From positions 35,915,327-35,979,326 of the forward strand of contig NC_079222.1 of NCBI RefSeq assembly GCF_029633865.1: DNA of 64,000 nucleotides, given 5' to 3'. Source of the stretch: Lampris incognitus (lineage: Eukaryota; Chordata; Actinopteri; Lampriformes; Lampridae). Below are positions 1 through 10,940 of this stretch, piece after piece. Every line of letters starts with the position of its first letter. The first letter of the stretch is position 1. The translations under genes were made by a program, and so were the position numbers. Below the pieces are notes generated by a model. The model was given only the letters and a program-made list of their open reading frames with translations. It was not told the DNA's origin and did no database searches.

Positions 1-1
1 G

Positions 2-1015
2 TTGAGTGACACACGGTGGGCTTCCAGATGTTATGCCTGCCGTAATTTGTGGGGTAGGCTGCCAGCTGTAGTGAGAGTGCTTGAGGAACTGGGTGATGAG
101 AACAGTGGTGACGGGTCAATAGGTGCCAGGGGCCTTTCGCCTCAAATTGATCCGCAATTCGTTGTATTTCTCGCCATATTTAAGAAACTTTGGGGAGATG
201 CAAAATTACTGTCAGAGTTGCTCCAGTCTTCGTCACTTGATTTGGCCAGAGCAGTAGATCTTCTGGAGGCACTAATTAGTACTTTTGAATCTTATAAGAG
301 TCCGCAGGTGTTTGATGATTTGTGCAACACTGTTTTGGATGTTGCTATGCAATGTGGTGTCTGTACAGACACTGCTCCAAAACGGGAGAGAACACTTGGT
401 TCAAAGCTGGAGGCCCACCATGTTCTGTCTACTGTGGGCAGCCACGCAACAGACAATAGCAAAGACTATTTCAGGACAGGGGTCTTCTACCAGGTTTTGG
501 ACAGGATGCTGGGTGAGATCAGGGACAGATGTTCACCTCAGGATTGTGACGTAATGATTGGGATACAAGCTGTGCATCCTAACAGCAAAACCTTTTGTGA
601 CAGGGATAACCTATTTGCATTTGCCAAGATACACGAACGTGGCCTTGAAGACCTAGAGCAGGAGCTCTACCGAGTCAAAAGAGTTTTAGAGCGAAAGGTC
701 CAACAAGGGATGCAGAGGCCGTCTACAGTTGTAGCCTTGGCAGGTTTTTATCAAACCATACAAGGAAGTTTTCCATGCTTTCTTCAGGCTTTGCAACAGT
801 GTGCTGGCAATACCGGTCAGCACAGCTGCCTGTGGGTGCAGCTCTTCCTGCCTGGAGCTCATTAAAACCCACCTCAGAACTACCATGGGAGAGGATCGGC
901 TCAGGCATCTCGGGGTGGGGAGCATAGAGTACAGGAGGGCAGCCACCTGAAATCTAGACGAGTTTGTGGGTAAGTTTGCACGAAACCACCACAACCGGAG
1001 AATACAGCTGTTGTA
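2..1015 (+). pseudogene. hAT-family transposase, C-terminal part, frameshifted and cut by the window edge
   Basis: The open frame from position 2 to 865 begins with the DTRWASR-type motif found in the catalytic region of hAT/ZMYM1-like transposases and continues through the helical part of that family. After about 830 the reading frame shifts. The dimerisation-domain sequence (ELIKTHLRTTMGEDRL, then NLDEFV and FARNHHNRR) continues in another frame from about 856 to 1015, with an in-frame stop. Known of the family: this C-terminal region folds with the RNase-H-like core and mediates dimerisation. The 5' part lies outside the window. With a frameshift and a stop it should be inactive. A 5' half of the same broad transposon type occurs at 23.3-25.2 kb, but the two pieces do not join into one protein. 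Confidence 0.75.
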
Positions 1016-1959
1016 AACTGTGTTGTAACTGAGGTTAAAGGTCGTATCAGCGATAGCTGCTGGATGTTGTGTTTGTTTATGTTTGTGTTTATGTTCAAAT
1101 AATTTTATATTTTACCTGAGGACCCAGCAACAAGACATGCAGGAGAGACAGGCAGCTCACCCCTACATTCAGTATTATCTGGGGGGGGGGGGGGACCCCA
1201 CACAGTGTTTTGGTGTTGTTATGTGGAGCTAGGCCCACCTGCCCCACATGTTTTGAGGGCAGTTTATGGCGCCTGGGCTGCGTAAAACCACCAGACTTGT
1301 CTTTGTACAGCGCACGTAGGGAATGTGGAGCTAGCAGATCATGAGGAGATATTAGCTGAACATTATAAAAAGTGGGACGTGTTTACAAGACGCCCAGGAC
1401 TGCTGATACAACCTTTAAACTGGACTGACTCTGTCTGTGGACTGTTGGGGTTTATGTGGGGTGGAGGAGAGAGTGGAAACGCCACATGTGCTCACTGCAC
1501 CTGATGGATATGGGCTTTTAGGAAAGGGGTGGATGACAGGGACATTCTTGGTGCCTAAATGTGTGTGTGTCTGTGTGTGTGTGTGTGATACTCCTGGTGA
1601 CATGTTTCATCCACACATCCAAATGGAGGAAAGTGAAAACCCCTCTCTTCTGTTTTCACCAGGAACCTTGTGGACAATCATCTCATCCTCAGAGCTTTGA
1701 GACTAATGGACAAAAAAACAAAACATGCAAAATCTCTCCTCAGAGCTAATTAAGATCTGGAAATATCTGAGGACCTCGAGAGCAACTATGAAAAAGTGCA
1801 GACGTATTAACTTTGATTTGTTTTATCTATTATGTTTTTATTCTCTATCATTTATGTTGCATATTTTATTTTGTTGAAGTTATCTGTCTTACCTCAGGTG
1901 TCTTGTATGTTGAGAGATGCTCACTGTCATGGTTTGTACGCCCTTATGTTTTATAAATG
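1016..1959. other. Intergenic stretch without a recognised gene
   Basis: This region holds a homopolymer G run near 1182-1195 and a short GT microsatellite at 1560-1588. No conserved protein was recognised in either strand; the short open frames here look random. It ends where the segmental duplication begins. Confidence 0.5.
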
Positions 1960-2999
1960 AACCACTTTCAATAAATAAATACAAAATATCATAGGAGTGA
2001 ACAGGCGCCATTTCTAGACCCGGTATCCAGTTCTACTCTATTACATCCATGCAGGGGACAGACTTAAGAAGTCCATCACCAACACAAATGTGGTTTATAC
2101 ACACATACTTGACAAAACAACAACAACAACAACAAAACACGAATGGGACTTTTCTAATTCAGCGTCTTTACTGATGTGAGCACATGAAATTAAAGTACAT
2201 TTAATAAGGAAGTACAGTCCACAGTACTGGAAACATGGCAGACGTGCTGCTGTTACTGGGACATATTAACACATGAGTGAAGCCACTAATACAAACCTAC
2301 ACACATGTTCACCTGCACAACATGTACATGGATGCACACAGGTGAGACACAACCACTTCTGTCTCTCTCTCTGTCACACAGACACACACACACGGAATAA
2401 AACATAGCTTTTATTTACAGGTGATCAGGAACAAAACACCACTTTATTTGACACCACACAGAAACCATCAATAAACAGGAAGCTGACTCGTATATTCTTA
2501 AAGTCGCACATATCATCAACATTTCTCTACAACACACAATCATAAGGTGAGTCCAGTAAATCCTACAGCAGGGAGAACAGGGGCAAGCAGGGCACCATGG
2601 ATGTCCATCCATCCAGCCATTATCTACATGTAGAGCTAACTAGTTTGATTTCCTTCGCCTCGCTCTTCCATAACAACCAGCATCTTTACTAAGACTACAA
2701 AAAGCTTTAAAACTGCCTTTATTTATCAGTCTGTGTGTGTGGGGCTGAATTAACCTTCCTTCACTCTCACTTTGATCAAACCACATCCATCAGCTGCTGC
2801 TTTTTAGCGCCCGTTTGGTCCCCCTGGATAAGAACTGAGACTCTTTTGAAAACCACACAAAGAAATGAAAGTGGTGAAAGAAACCCGTTCACCAAACACG
2901 TCTTCCTCTGAGGACAGCTCTGCCCTTTCCACTCGTCAGCTATTCCCAATCATATATTTCAAACGCAGAACAAATCCTGACACGTAACCGAGATCTTCC

Positions 3000-4694
3000 C
3001 TACCAGACCTTCATCACCTCTGCAACCGCTCCATCACACCACCACAGTCCAAGTCCAGGATAGAGAGGCTGAGTGAAAGTGGTGTTGACTTTGTGGAGGA
3101 GGGTGGTTGTGTCAGAGACGCTGTAGAAAGACAAAACACCTGCCTCGTGGTCCAGGAACACTCCTACTCTGGAGGAGGAAGGACCTGACACCTCTGTTAC
3201 TACACTATTGTGTGTGAACCAGTAACGACCCCCAAAGCAGATTAACATCCAGGACTTGTCATCAGAACCAAATGCTGAGTCACCTGATGATCTCTTGATG
3301 TCTTTGTATGACACTGCTATACCAACACCACCACTTAATGTCACCTCCCAATAACAGCGTCCAGATAAGCCCTCCTTGCACAGCACTTGGCTATAGTCAG
3401 TAAACCTGTCTGAATGAGGAGGATAATTCAAGTCTCGTGGTGTCAGCGTCACCTTCCTGTTGTCCTCTGACAGGGAGACACGTTGATGGGCAGAGTTCAC
3501 ATCCAGCGTGAGAGGACGACAATCTGAAAGAACAGAAGTATTAATGTCAAACTGCTGTCCTTTACTTAATAATTGTTGTATTTGTGTGTTGCAGTGTTTT
3601 GCTTACACAGTAAACAGTCTTCTCTGGTCTCTGGTTCTGGTGGCAGTAAGACATCTACAGCAGACGCTGCAACGAAAAGCACAACAAATACAACACGTTT
3701 ATAAACTAGATGAGACTGCAAGTGTACAGGGAGGTTTTTCTGTGTGTTAGTGTGTGTTTTTCTCTATACTCGATATTCCTTTCAGCTACCTGCAGATGAA
3801 ATCCTGGGCCATGTGTGTGTCATGATGTGTTCTAGTTTGTCTCTGAGGACAGACACAACATCAGTCACATCTCTGAAGTAACGCAGAGGACGCACAACAA
3901 TGCTCGGTGAGTCCAGAGAACCAGCCGGGAGGGAGAGAGACTTGAATTTCTGGACTGAGAGAAAGAGAGACAGAGAAAGACAGACAGAGGAAGAGGAAGA
4001 GAGGAAGAGAGACAGAGGAAGACAGAGAAAGACAGACAGAGAAAGAGAGACAGAGGAAGAGAAAGAGAAAGAGAGAAAGAGAAAGAGAGAAAGAGAAAGA
4101 GGAAGACAGACAGAGGAAGAGGAAGAGAGACAGAGAAAGAGAGACAGAGAAAGAGAGAAAGAGGAAGAGGAAGAGAGACAGAGAAAGAGAGACAGAGAAA
4201 GAGAGAAAGAGGAAGAGGAAGAGAGACAGAGAAAGAGAGACAGAGATAGAGAAATAGAGAAAGAGGATGTAGTTAAATTGTGTGTCTCCAACACAGGACG
4301 TCTCATCAAACACGTCTCTCACTAAACCCTCTCCATCTGGCTGTGTGGGTCAGTGAGCTGACTAGGACACCAAGTACAGATTGTGGCTCATCACCTTTAC
4401 TACAAATCCTTCCCCATCTTTCCTGAAACTCTCCACAGAACAACCAGAAACAGAAGAAGAGTTACGTTTGTACCAAGAATCACTATTATTTCATGAAAGA
4501 TAAAAGTCCCACACAACCATCGGCGTCGCCAGGTCATCTTGCCGGGGCTTCAGCCCCAACGTTTTGAGCGTCGCCCCGAATATCATTTTAAATGTGAGCC
4601 TATGTGAAGCCCGACACCACACGTGACATGTGGGAATGTCCCATAGTCTTCGTCACGTAACAGCCTGTCAGAATAAATGCTGGTCTCTAAACTA

Positions 4695-4731
<37 letters not shown>

Positions 4732-7700
4732 GAAAGATAATTTAATATTCCAGGAAACTAATGTTAACATAAATACATGTATCTTTTTTCTCTCGTCTGG
4801 TACTGTAGCATGTCAATCAATGTTTACCATAGCAGTTGTGAGGTATTCTGCTTCTACTCAATACTACTACTAATTACTAACAACTGCTAATATTTTAACA
4901 CCACAAGTCATAATTAATCTGGGGTTAAACAGCACCTGAAGGAAATGGATGTGGTCGTCAGTGTGTGACAGCTGCTCCAGCTCAGAATCGCTCCTCCTCC
5001 ACTCTTCCATCTCCTCCTGCAGCTGCAGGAGAAGCTCTTCAGCCTGACTGACTGCAGTCTTCTCCTGGGCTCTGATGAGCTCCTTCACCTCGCTGCGCCT
5101 CCTCTCAATGGAGGCCATCAGCTCAGTGAAGATCCTCTCACTGTCCTCCACTGCGGTCTGTGCAGAGCTCTGTCAGTAGAAAGATACAAACACCTGCCTG
5201 GTAAAGAAGCTGCATTTCATTTAAGAAGAAGGACCAGATGGATCCTAAATGTACATGTGACTAATATGAACTTCTATTCCAGTCCTTTCTTCCACCTCTG
5301 ATGCATTTTAAGCTGTGTTAGTATCACACTTTATTTAAATAGATAGTTACAAATCCCTTAGCAAATAAACTCAACCGCTGAAAATAAGACAATAAAACAA
5401 AAAGGGTGAGATAGGGTGAAAGATAAAACGTGGCAAAACACCTTGTGCAACTACTGGGCTGCGAACATTGTAAAACTTTCCCATTGGGCATTTACATATG
5501 AGAATCAACAGGGCACAGATTGGGTTCACATGGAGCTCTTATCCAATCCTTTAGCGGTATTCACCTCTCCACTACCACATAATCCTAACATACAAATAAC
5601 AAACCCGGTGGTTAAAGCTTCACTTAGGATAGGGCTCCAGTTTAGGAGGCATCTTGGATTAAAGCCTGCCAGCGGTCTTTTCCCAGCAGCAAATAATCAG
5701 TTCTTCTCGCCATGTGTGTTAGATAAGGCATTTCAACATTGGCATAGACATGGACTGGTGTTTTTCTGGGATGTATTTAAAGACGGAACATTCACCTCAT
5801 TTGAAACACTTACCAAAGACCATAACATACCCACATCCCATTTTATTAGACACCTTCAAATCCGTAGTTTTGCCAAGAAAGTGTTCCCCTCATTTCCGTA
5901 TCTGCCACCCAGGAGCCAATTAGATGTTATTCTAGAGATGGATCCCTTTGGGGGAAAACGGGTCTCTATAATTTACACACTGATCCAGGGATTGAAACAG
6001 ATATCCTGGGACAAAACAAAGACTGCATGGGGGAGAGAGCTGGGTGTAGAGCTTTCTGAGGAGGCATGGCGGGACAGCTTCCCTCGTATACATACGTCCT
6101 CATTGTGTATACCACATGGCTTCATTCAGTTTAAGGTGCTTCACCGTCTTCACTACTCGGGGGACAAGCTTGCCAGAATCTTTCCCACCACACACCCTGG
6201 CTGTCCGAGGTGCAGCCATAGTCCAGCCTCGGTGGGACACATGTCCTGGGCATGGCCCTCCCTCAACAGTTATTGGGGACAGATATTCAATGTATTCTCA
6301 CATGTCTGTAAACACACCATAACCCCTGATTTTCACACATCCATCTTTGGCATACCGCCCCTTACCTGTAAGGTGGCAACTTTGCCTCATTACTAGCACG
6401 CAGACTGATCCTATTTAACCGGAAGTGGAATAAAGCTGCATCGTTTTTAGTAGTGCATAGTCCTTTTGTTTCTTTTCTTTTCTTTTTTCTTTTTTTGAGC
6501 CTTGGGGGGAGGGGGGTTCCTACACATTTCTTTTTTGTTGTTGTTGTTGTTCGTGTGCCTTGTATACCTGTTCCAAAAAAACTTGAAAATGGAAAATAAA
6601 GTTTTTAACAAAAAAAAAACCACCTTGTGCAAACATTTAGTTCAAGGTGGGACTCTCCTCAGCCAACAGAATATATCTGATCCATCATCTCTGCCAACCC
6701 TCGCTAGGAGAGAGGCCAACATGCTCATTTGTCACTTTACCAGACAAACAACAGCACACACTTTAGTCCATTTTCTTCACCTTCAGATCCTCCACAGCCT
6801 GTCTCAGCTTCTTAATCTCCTTTTCTCTCTCCTTGACTCTCTGCTGGGCTTTCTGGCGACGAACATCCAGCCGTTTCTGGAAGAAAACATACCAAAACAT
6901 TGCAGCTGGGCAAAGGGAGAATAAAGAGGGAAGCATTTCGGTGTCGGTCAGCAGTTTTTAAGGTAACACAGGGAGCCTCGGCTTTTAGATGTGCTGAATA
7001 TTCTGTGTTGAGAAACTGAAGGTTTTCCATATACAAACCAAACCTATTCTGCATGTAACCTCACAGGACTGCCTCTTGTTTGTTGGTGATAAACAAGTTG
7101 TGGTGGTCCTACCTGTATCTCAGCCCTTTCTGCTGCAGCCGACACTGTATCGTGGCCCTTATGTTCATCCATGGTACACAGATAGCAGATACACTGCTGG
7201 TCTGTACGACAGTACACCTCCATCAGCTTGTCATGACTGGAGCACATCTTCTCCTGCAGTCGGGCCGTGGCAGAGACCAGCTTGTGCTTCTTCAGCACAG
7301 GAACAGTGTAGTGAGGCTGGAGGTGAGTGGAGCAGTAGGAGGCCAGGCACGCTGAACAGGTCATAAGGGCTTTGTGGGGTCGAGTCCCTGTGCAGAAATC
7401 ACAGGCCACATCTGTGGGGCCAGCATAGGACACATCTGCAGAGGGAGAGGCCTGCTGGTTCCCTGTTGTCTTCAGATTCTCCACAATCTGAAATATTAAA
7501 ATCCTGTCTTAAAGGAATTATCTGCTGTGGTCATGATAAAATGGACTACTGCTACGATCACTACTTATGGTGATAATAATGATAAGAAAGAAAATCAACA
7601 TCACTACAATGTTGATGTTAAGTTAGAATGAAGTGAGGAACAAAACAGAGAAACATGTCAGTAATAAATAAGATATGGGAAAACAGTAATATAAGAATAG

Positions 7701-8570
7701 GAGTAAAATAGTGTGGAGAACATATATGAAAATAACAAAATGAAAGCCACTTTATTTGACATTGTATTCTTACAACGAATTGTATTCTCACAATGAATGT
7801 GTTGTCTGCATTTAACCCATCCTATTGTCTAGGTGAAGTGGACGACTCCAGTTCTTCTTTCCATCGCCTTGCTCAGGGGCACAGACAGGAGTATGAACCC
7901 TAACACGCATGTCTTTTTGATGGTGGGAGGAAACCGGAGCACCCAGAGGAAACCCACACAGACATGGGGAGACCATGCAAAGTCCACACAGAGAGGACCT
8001 GAGAAGGCCTGGGGTTCGAACCCGGGGCCTTCTTGTTGTGAGGCAACAGTGCTAACCACTGGGCCACCATATATTCAAAATATATGTAAAATGAGTTGAG
8101 ATAGGAATGAAATCAACAGAATAGCCCAAGGATCTAGAACCTCATTTGGGATTGTCCTCCTGGGGTAACAGAACTGAAGGCTAGTCCAACACCTCAATAA
8201 TAATATTACATTTCAATGGATTGAAGCTACAAACTACTAAAATGTGACCACGAGTATTTCTTTTGCCAGCAGCACAATAACTGCCACATCTGCCTCTTAT
8301 AAATGACTTTTCTCTTCCTGTCAGTCTCACCTGAGCCAGCATGGTGTTCTTCACAAGGGCAGGCCTCGGACTGAAGGTCTGTCTGCACTGAGGACAGCTG
8401 TACACTCCCTTCTCTTCATCCTTGTCCCAGCAGCTCTCTATACAGTCTCTACAGTAACTGTGTCCACACTGAAGACCGACTGGCTGGTTGAGGAGGTCCA
8501 GACAGATTGAACAACACAACTGATCTCTGTCCAGCAACAACCCCTGCTGCTGCTGCTGCTGCTCAGCCAT
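3000..8570 (-). CDS. TRIM family E3 ubiquitin ligase, copy A (RING, two B-boxes, coiled coil, PRY-SPRY)
   Basis: Seven coding exons join in frame to 562 codons: 8331-8570, 7113-7487, 6781-6876, 4936-5169, 3790-3949, 3607-3666 and 3000-3523, all with AG/GT introns. Internal exon sizes of 96, 234 and 60 bp are the usual TRIM ones. The start MAEQQQQ lies in a good context (aaaATGG). The C3HC4 RING uses C20, C23, C35, H37, C40, C43, C59 and C62. Two B-box zinc fingers lie at about 108-195, the coiled coil at about 205-315 and PRY-SPRY at about 389-562. Family knowledge: RING TRIMs ubiquitinate targets bound by SPRY; fish TRIM25/TRIM16-like and finTRIM proteins are expanded and often antiviral. 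No lesion was seen. Possible minus-strand poly(A) signals lie at 2443-2448 and 2410-2415. Product family is firm; target and exact orthology are unknown. Confidence 0.9.
3957..4265 (-). repeat. Pyrimidine (CTCTTTCTCTGTCTC-type) array abutting the TRIM exon 5 acceptor
   Basis: On the minus strand this is about 310 bp of almost pure CT with regular G positions. It ends within about 10 bases of the 3' splice site ccag|AAATTC at 3950/3949. It serves as the polypyrimidine tract of intron 4. The copy B counterpart is about 540 bp long. Confidence 0.85.
4700..4728. repeat. GT microsatellite in TRIM intron 4
   Basis: A run of about 14 GT units. The same site in copy B (28999-29097) carries about 50 units. 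Confidence 0.9.
5451..6620 (+). mobile_element. 5'-truncated L1-like LINE, reverse-transcriptase C-terminal end, in TRIM intron 3 (copy A)
   Basis: Flanked by a 12-bp target-site duplication (CACCTTGTGCAA at 5439-5450 and 6621-6632), with an A-rich tail before the right copy. The open frame, ending near 6396, contains the C-terminal region of an L1/Tx1-like ORF2: the stretch [20 protein letters not shown], then a CPRC zinc-knuckle-like pair and a final cysteine-poor tail. The polymerase catalytic domain is absent because of 5' truncation, so it cannot move by itself. It lies antisense to the TRIM gene, inside the intron between exons 3 and 4. Copy B has the same insertion, so it predates the duplication. 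Confidence 0.88.
7749..8070 (-). mobile_element. tRNA-headed SINE (family 1) in TRIM intron 1, copy A
   Basis: Read on the minus strand it starts with a tRNA-like head (GGTGGCCCAGTGGTTAGCAC, then a B-box-like GGTTCGAACCCC) followed by a body shared with 49047-49427 and 58451-58829. The tail on the + strand side is the AT-rich part around 7749-7800. The corresponding copy in B is 32078-32399. Confidence 0.7.
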
Positions 8571-9342
8571 TTTACTGACAGCCTCTCTCACACTGACGGA
8601 AAAGAGCAGACAACAGTTTCGTTTTCTCTGAAAACACGCTGGAGACTGAATGGGAGGGACTTCCTTGTTCTGTCCAGAGGGAGGAGCTTTACAGGAGAAC
8701 AGGGGGGAGCAATGAGTTACAAAGTCCAACACCCACAAACATGTTGTTGATACACACCGACAAAACACAACAGACAGGAAGTTACAGACAAGAAGTGTAA
8801 TTAAGACATTAAAATGGTCTTAAGGAGTCCGTTATATTCACGTGCCCAACGTTTATCTGTCCCCGTGCAGATCTTTTATTGTTGCTCTATAAAGACGGTC
8901 ACTTATCACTGATCAGCTTAATCAATAATGCTGCTCATGCCATGTGTCAGTACTGTCTAATGGGCTTAAGCAACGGTAGTAATGACACACTGTGTACTGT
9001 ATGTAAACATTACAATATTTTGTTTATCACAAACATTGACTATATGATTATAACTACTTTAATTACATTATATATTATTAAATAATTATTTTATTGACGT
9101 CATTATATTACTGTTAAAATATTATCATATTTACTATCATATTTATTACTGTTTTCATATTATTTACTATTATTATTGTGATAAAGAAATAGCCTTCATT
9201 TAGCAATTAAAAGATAAATGTTGTGTAACTTACATTTCCTGGTTGTGATGTGTGAAACAATAGGAAATCTTTTGTTCTTAGAGAATTACGTGTTGTATAT
9301 ATATTGTATTTAAATGAAAAAGGACACTTTTGTTTTGAGTCA
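8571..9342. other. Sequence upstream of TRIM copy A
   Basis: The first 250 bases hold the 5' untranslated and presumed promoter region of the TRIM gene. I could not place a TATA box or an interferon-response element with confidence. From about 9000 it becomes very AT-rich with no recognisable coding sequence. It is nearly identical in copy B (32903-33678). Confidence 0.45.
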
Positions 9343-9356
9343 TATTAATCGAATTT

Positions 9357-9781
9357 TTTATTTTATTTTTATAAATATATTTCTAGTTTTTCCCCTGGCT
9401 CACGTTTCCACAGGAAGGAGATAGTTGTAACACCAGCTTCCTTCAAACTCGTGTCGGCTGCTCTCGCCATTTTACACGCTGAAGCCTCGCATGGATTGCA
9501 TCACCTTCAGGCCGCGAAGGAGGCGTAGGGAGAATGCTTTCGGTTGCTTGGCGACAGGCGCCCGGGTGGGCCAGAGGGGTCGCTGGAGAACGACGAGTTC
9601 CCGAACAGTACACCGATCTACACCCACTATCCCTCGGGTAAGGGTGGCCTAATGAAGGCCTGACCCCGTGGACGCTCTGGCCGTGACCGGTTACGGCGAG
9701 TCTGGGATACCAACCTCCCAGCCACGTGACGAGCGGACTGCAAGAACGGCGGTTTATTCCGCTCCGCCACCAGAGCGGCCC
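9357..9781 (-). mobile_element. tRNA-derived SINE (family 3), copy A
   Basis: Flanked by a 14-bp direct repeat (ATTAATCGAATTTT at 9343-9356 and 9782-9795). On the minus strand it begins with a tRNA-like head containing an exact A box (TGGCGGAGCGG), then a looser B box (GGTTGGTATCC), and ends in an A-rich tail next to the left repeat. That is the structure of a complete SINE insertion. The head is GC-rich against an AT-rich neighbourhood. Confidence 0.75.
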
Positions 9782-9895
9782 ATTAATCGAATTTTATTAT
9801 TAGGAAATAAAAACAGTGCAATAATAAAATCAGTGCAATCAGTGGGTATTAATTTAGATCAAATAAACATATTGTAACGTACATGAATCAGTAGA

Positions 9896-10020
9896 CACGT
9901 TGGCCCTTGGCTAACGGGTCGAACCCTTTAGTCGACTGGTTAACGTTGTCGCTTGCAGAGTGGGAGATACGGGTTCGCGTCCCGGCTGTGGCGACGGTCT
10001 CCCAGACTGCCCCCCGTATT
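9896..10020 (+). mobile_element. tRNA-derived SINE fragment (family 4), copy A
   Basis: Begins with a leader like that of the 46.5-kb hairpin (CACGTTGGCCCTTGGCTAAC) and contains an A box (TAGTCGACTGG) and a B box (GGTTCGCGTCC) about 45 bases apart. Not an intact tRNA gene, because the stems do not pair and the leader is part of the repeat. Confidence 0.6.
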
Positions 10021-10940
10021 CACTACAATATGTATACATGTAAACAAAAAATCAGTTATCTATTATCTATCTATCTAATCTATTATTATTAGAGTAATAT
10101 ATACAAGTACACAATATAATGTGCTCATAATCAGGGTGGAGCATCTTTCTTTTTGCCATACCTCTGGGCTTCAAGTGCAGCCCTCCACTCAGCCAGAGTC
10201 ATGGTGGCTGTGGCCTGGCAGTACCAATTACCAAAGTCCTGCCTGTGGGTGGCAGGGTGCCGCTCCCTCTGCCACTGCTTGCAGGGTGTCGAGAATCACC
10301 TTCGTGGTCCTCGTCCCCGAGTCCGTTGATGTGAAGAAAACAGCCACCACGTCTTAGGAGATTAAAACTATTTTATTGAGTACAGATCTGGAGACACACT
10401 CTTTGTGTGTGAGCTTCTTTATATGCTAAACCTCCCTTGTTCATTCATCACACATGACCTTGATTTTCCTGTCCACTATGTTTGGTCAATGCTCCCTTTC
10501 ATGGTTGAGCTTTAGGGAGTGCTCATCCTGTCCGGACCTGTAACTCTTAAGCGGGGGCCCTCCTTGCACCAGACACGGTATCTCTCCCAAGGCCTCAGAG
10601 GAGGGGAACCCCACACATTCCGTGCGAGGCATGCAATATATTTTATCGACATGAATGTGTCTTTCTTCACCCTCTGTTCTGGTTGCACACATTGGTTACA
10701 TACAGAGTAATACAAATAATACCTTGGTTACATACATAGTGATACAAATACACTCGGGTTATATGTAATATCAATCAACAAGGGGATGGTGTCGCTCTTC
10801 CTTGTGTAGTTCCTTTTCTTTCTTTCTTTTGTTGCCACTCTGCTCCTCCTCTCGTCTTTTCTTCTTGTGATAGTGCTGGGTGGTATAAGGCACATCTGCA
10901 GGTGGTCCTGCAGGTCTGGAAAGAACCACAGGAGCCAGAG
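10021..10940 (-). other. Gene-free stretch with Pol II-like signals on the minus strand (possible solo LTR or decayed exon)
   Basis: On the minus strand a TATA-like CATATAAAG at about 10418-10426 is followed some 50 bases on by CAATAAAATA (about 10370-10380), the spacing seen in a retroviral-type LTR. I could not define TG...CA ends, a primer-binding site or a target duplication, so the LTR reading is only an inference. No known protein was recognised. Copy B carries the same stretch at about 34356-35276. Confidence 0.3.

Noticed and set aside
3508-3750. Plus-strand ORF at the end of the TRIM gene
   Set aside because: It is antisense to the 60-bp TRIM exon at 3607-3666, which has proper splice sites and phase.
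3861-4322. Ser/Leu/Phe-rich and Arg/Glu-rich ORFs over the pyrimidine arrays
   Set aside because: These are low-complexity frames across an intronic repeat. Splice sites show that the region is intron 4 of TRIM.
7076-7366. Two plus-strand ORFs opposite the B-box exon
   Set aside because: They are shadows of the conserved minus-strand zinc-finger exon, whose cysteine pattern is the real signal.
9896-10020. A functional tRNA gene
   Set aside because: A and B boxes are present, but the acceptor and anticodon stems do not pair, and the unit is repeated with a non-tRNA leader, so it is a SINE head.
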